From QYOJ01 sp043810345 (GTDB lineage Bacteria; Bacteroidota; Bacteroidia; Bacteroidales; FEN-979), in the NCBI GenBank assembly GCA_043810345.1, contig JBDROF010000027.1:1-6539 (forward strand): a stretch of 6,539 nucleotides of DNA, written 5' to 3'. How positions within the stretch are numbered: position 1 is the stretch's first letter; every line of letters begins with the position of its first letter. The translations under genes and the position numbers were made by a program. Of this stretch, positions 4,647-6,539 are shown one piece after another. The notes under the pieces are model-generated. The model worked only from the letters and a program-made list of their open reading frames with translations. It was not told the DNA's origin and searched no databases.

Positions 4647-5777
4647 TCAAAACCTCAAACCTGTAAGTACCGTAGTATCTCCTGCAATAACGTTTATCTT
4701 CTTAGATATTGGCGTAAAGCCTTTAAGTTCTATCCTTACCGTATGCGTGCCTGGATCAACATCAAGCATCACGGGCGGCGATCCTATTCTCTCACCATCA
4801 ATGTAAATAATAACAGGAAACGCGACACCAGGCAGTATTTCAACTGAAGGGATACTTATCTTACCCTGCTTCGGTACTTCCGGACCTGGAACTGTGGGGA
4901 CTGTGGGGACTGTGGGAATTGTCGGAATGGTTGGTACGAAAGGCGTAGGTATAACCGGCGCAGTCGGTACAACCGATATTGCAGGCTGGATCATTTGTCT
5001 TATCCTTTCCCGCTCCTCACGCAGCGCTTCAATATTTTTTGCATATTCCTCACGTTCCTTTTTCAACTGTTCTTCTATTCCGGGTATTATTCTGCTGACA
5101 GTAATGGTTTTACAATCCTTGGCACTGCCGTATTTGGGGCACTGTGAGCTTTTAGGTACTGATACACATAATTTATGAGTTCTTGATGGTTCTGGTGTAG
5201 CTTTCCATTTAAAACTCACGGTACCGCTTGAGGTTGTTCCCTGTGCTGCTTGAACCCCATCCACTTCAAACGTTGCTGTTTCACCTGTGCTCAGGGTTAA
5301 TCCACAAACGACACTCGCAGTTACTGTTACATCCTGCCCGTCAAACGCTTCGAGCGCTGCACCTGCAGGGTATGTTAATATCTTAACGACTTTACCCATT
5401 TCAAGAGGAGGGCATGCATTTCCTGTAGGCATCCACCTGTTCCTGCCTGTTGTGGGATCCTTTTCACATTTCTCTATTACTATTTCAGTGCCGTCTGGAC
5501 AACCGATTTTTCTTTCCTGACCTATCTCGCATACCTCTTTTGGAGGTATTATGGGGCATGTCTTGTACGTGGGTACAAATCTGTTCAAACCTGTTACCGG
5601 ATCCTTTTCGCATATCGCTGTTACGACCACAGTACCGTCAGGGCATGTGGTTTTTTGCTTATCGCCTATCTCACATACCCCTTCAAAAGGCGGTATGTAA
5701 GGCAACTCAGCTTCAAAACTCTCCGACCATCCGGGTTTACCTCCAACGGCGGGTATCTGTACGATGACAGTGACCAT
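4647..5777 (-). CDS. Multidomain surface-type protein: two Cys4 repeats, Ig-like domain, coiled coil, Pro-rich stalk, PEGA domain
   Basis: The 376 residues divide clearly. Residues 35-74 and 83-122 are two repeats of 48-residue offset with identical cysteine spacing: C35-C45-C56-C74 and C83-C93-C104-C122. Each carries CEIG, CPDGT and CEKDP.TG.NR. Residues 128-228 look like an Ig-like beta-sandwich (VTVTASVVCG, ATFEVDGV, VSFKWKA, HKLCVSV) with extra cysteines. Residues 234-263 are a charged coiled coil. Residues 265-304 are a Pro-Thr stalk. Residues 305-376 are a PEGA domain, recognisable from VIIYIDGERIGSPP and VDPGTHTVRIELKGF. PEGA domains are beta-sandwiches common in surface proteins. No signal peptide is seen, which argues against ordinary secretion and for incorporation into a particle. 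The cysteines may bind metal or form disulphides after release. The start overlaps the upstream stop as TAATG, behind GGTGGGAT. Confidence 0.83.
   Translation of the reverse strand: MVTVIVQIPAVGGKPGWSESFEAELPYIPPFEGVCEIGDKQKTTCPDGTVVVTAICEKDPVTGLNRFVPTYKTCPIIPPKEVCEIGQERKIGCPDGTEIVIEKCEKDPTTGRNRWMPTGNACPPLEMGKVVKILTYPAGAALEAFDGQDVTVTASVVCGLTLSTGETATFEVDGVQAAQGTTSSGTVSFKWKATPEPSRTHKLCVSVPKSSQCPKYGSAKDCKTITVSRIIPGIEEQLKKEREEYAKNIEALREERERIRQMIQPAISVVPTAPVIPTPFVPTIPTIPTVPTVPTVPGPEVPKQGKISIPSVEILPGVAFPVIIYIDGERIGSPPVMLDVDPGTHTVRIELKGFTPISKKINVIAGDTTVLTGLRF
4891..4935 (-). repeat. 9-bp tandem repeat coding for the Val-Pro-Thr stalk
   Basis: On the plus strand actgtgggg occurs twice in a row, then actgtggga, attgtcgga and atggttggt: five degrading 9-base units, 4891-4935. 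They encode the repeated (I/V)PT triplets of the proline-rich stalk between the coiled coil and the PEGA domain. The units nearest the PEGA domain are the most alike, suggesting recent slippage growth there. Stalk length may vary between related elements. Confidence 0.8.
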
Positions 5778-6535
5778 TATCCCACCAGCTTTGCTATATC
5801 GTCTTTAGTAAATGTCAGATATCCGGTCCCGTTCCTGATATCTATATTGAATATCCTGCTCCCGATCCTGACCAGCGCGGTGGCATTCACGGGTTCAGTC
5901 TTATCAGTGTCTTTGCAAACGTAATTAGCGCCACTGACAAATATCGCCGATAATGGCTGCAGCACAGGCGGGACTGTAACGTTAGCAACGGTCTCCCATA
6001 CTTTACACAGTATATCTTTTGGATCCAATAACAATTTCGGGATTGTGAACGGTCCCGCAGAAGGTATACTACAGGGGACTCTGGGTTCCAGCACTAATGT
6101 ATGCTCTGATTTAAGAGCATCAAAACCAAGCATCCGTACAATTGATAGAATATCTATGCTCGTATTCCCGGTCGCGCTTGTAATCTCTTTCCCGTCAATT
6201 ATAACTGCAAGAGGTATATTCGCAGGTTGATTATTAACCATGGTCGTTATTTGCGCCGGTATATCAAAAGGAAGTGTCGGCAGCTTTGATATCGCTGTGA
6301 GGTCGGGAAGTGCTAAACCAATAGTACCTGAACACGGAGGCGGTGTTGTTGCCTCTACCGTCATTAAAACTCCTTGTTCCCTCCCTGGTCCGCCCGGTAC
6401 ACTGCCTATTTTATGTCTTGCACCAACCCCGCTGCCGAAATCAATACCGGATTTATTGATATGTGCCTCAATATACCTCGCCCATCCAACACAGGTCTGC
6501 ACCATACCACCAGTATCAGTAGTCTTGGTTTCCAT
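5777..6535 (-). CDS. Ig-like protein of unknown function (252 aa or 5' partial)
   Basis: I cannot name the family. ATG 6535 lies 4 bases from the window edge, so a longer upstream form is possible, and no Shine-Dalgarno can be examined. The N-terminal 60 residues are Gly-rich with a WARYIEAHI helix. A Pro-rich stretch follows (TTPPPC, LPTLPFDIP). Residues 105-152 form a strand-rich unit (IPLAVIIDGKEITS then HTLVLEPR) that resembles the IDGE/PGTHTV core of the PEGA domain in the next gene. The C-terminal 40 residues (ALVRIGSRIFNIDIRNGTGYLTF) look like an Ig-type strand pair with a xNGxGYxTF turn. Five cysteines are scattered through it. There is no signal peptide. The TAA overlaps the following ATG as TAATG, so co-translation with the 376-residue protein is likely and the two may act in one surface assembly. 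Confidence 0.72.
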   Translation of the reverse strand: METKTTDTGGMVQTCVGWARYIEAHINKSGIDFGSGVGARHKIGSVPGGPGREQGVLMTVEATTPPPCSGTIGLALPDLTAISKLPTLPFDIPAQITTMVNNQPANIPLAVIIDGKEITSATGNTSIDILSIVRMLGFDALKSEHTLVLEPRVPCSIPSAGPFTIPKLLLDPKDILCKVWETVANVTVPPVLQPLSAIFVSGANYVCKDTDKTEPVNATALVRIGSRIFNIDIRNGTGYLTFTKDDIAKLVG

Positions 6536-6539
6536 TGGC

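Noticed and set aside
4894..5178. Rightward Gly/Val-rich 94-residue ORF
   Set aside because: It is the complement of the Pro-Thr stalk and coiled-coil codons; its repetitive start merely reflects the 9-base tandem repeat.

Overview
The window looks like part of an integrated virus or a related integrative element. All recognisable genes fall into two convergent transcription units. The leftward (minus-strand) unit spans about 341 to 6535. It is a tightly packed run of ten genes with overlapping or nearly touching ends (ATGA, TAATG, or gaps of a few bases), mostly behind Shine-Dalgarno sequences of the GGAGGTGA type. The rightward unit (1 to 334) enters from outside the window. It holds the C-terminal end of a likely tyrosine recombinase, coupled by an ATGA overlap to a small, very basic protein that resembles the first half of an HNH nuclease. 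The two units meet tail to tail with only 6 bases between stop codons.

Reading the leftward unit in its own 5' to 3' direction (right to left here), the genes are: a 252-residue protein with Ig-like segments; a 376-residue multidomain protein (two four-cysteine repeats, Ig-like domain, short coiled coil, proline-rich stalk, PEGA domain); a 194-residue and a 99-residue unrecognised protein, the latter probably beta-rich; an 86-residue single-pass membrane protein; a 78-residue unrecognised protein; an 84-residue protein resembling a subtilisin propeptide; a subtilisin-family protease with an intact catalytic triad; a 210-residue charged helical protein; and a 315-residue Kelch-type beta-propeller of six near-identical repeats.

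The adhesion-type proteins (Kelch, PEGA/Ig, cysteine-rich) and the protease have no visible signal peptide. This fits surface parts of a virion or another particle assembled in the cytoplasm better than secreted cell-surface proteins. My working reading is a late structural, tail or host-recognition module, with the Kelch protein as candidate receptor-binding protein, the small membrane protein as a possible holin-like factor, and the protease as a possible maturation or tail-associated enzyme. These roles are inferences; no capsid, portal, terminase or tape-measure gene is visible.

The most striking feature is that the propeptide and protease lie in the same reading frame, separated by a single TAG codon. 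A good Shine-Dalgarno sequence follows the TAG directly and serves a new ATG. This could be a propeptide made in trans, a readthrough or pyrrolysine site, or a recent nonsense mutation. The propeptide and protease genes are also much more GC-rich than the genes on both sides, which suggests a separate origin.

The host cannot be fixed from this window. PEGA domains, the archaeal/bacterial Shine-Dalgarno sequence and the overall protein style would suit an archaeon such as a Methanosarcinales relative, but a bacterial phage is not excluded. No tRNA, rRNA, CRISPR array or insertion sequence was seen, and no stretch above 300 bases lacks a gene.
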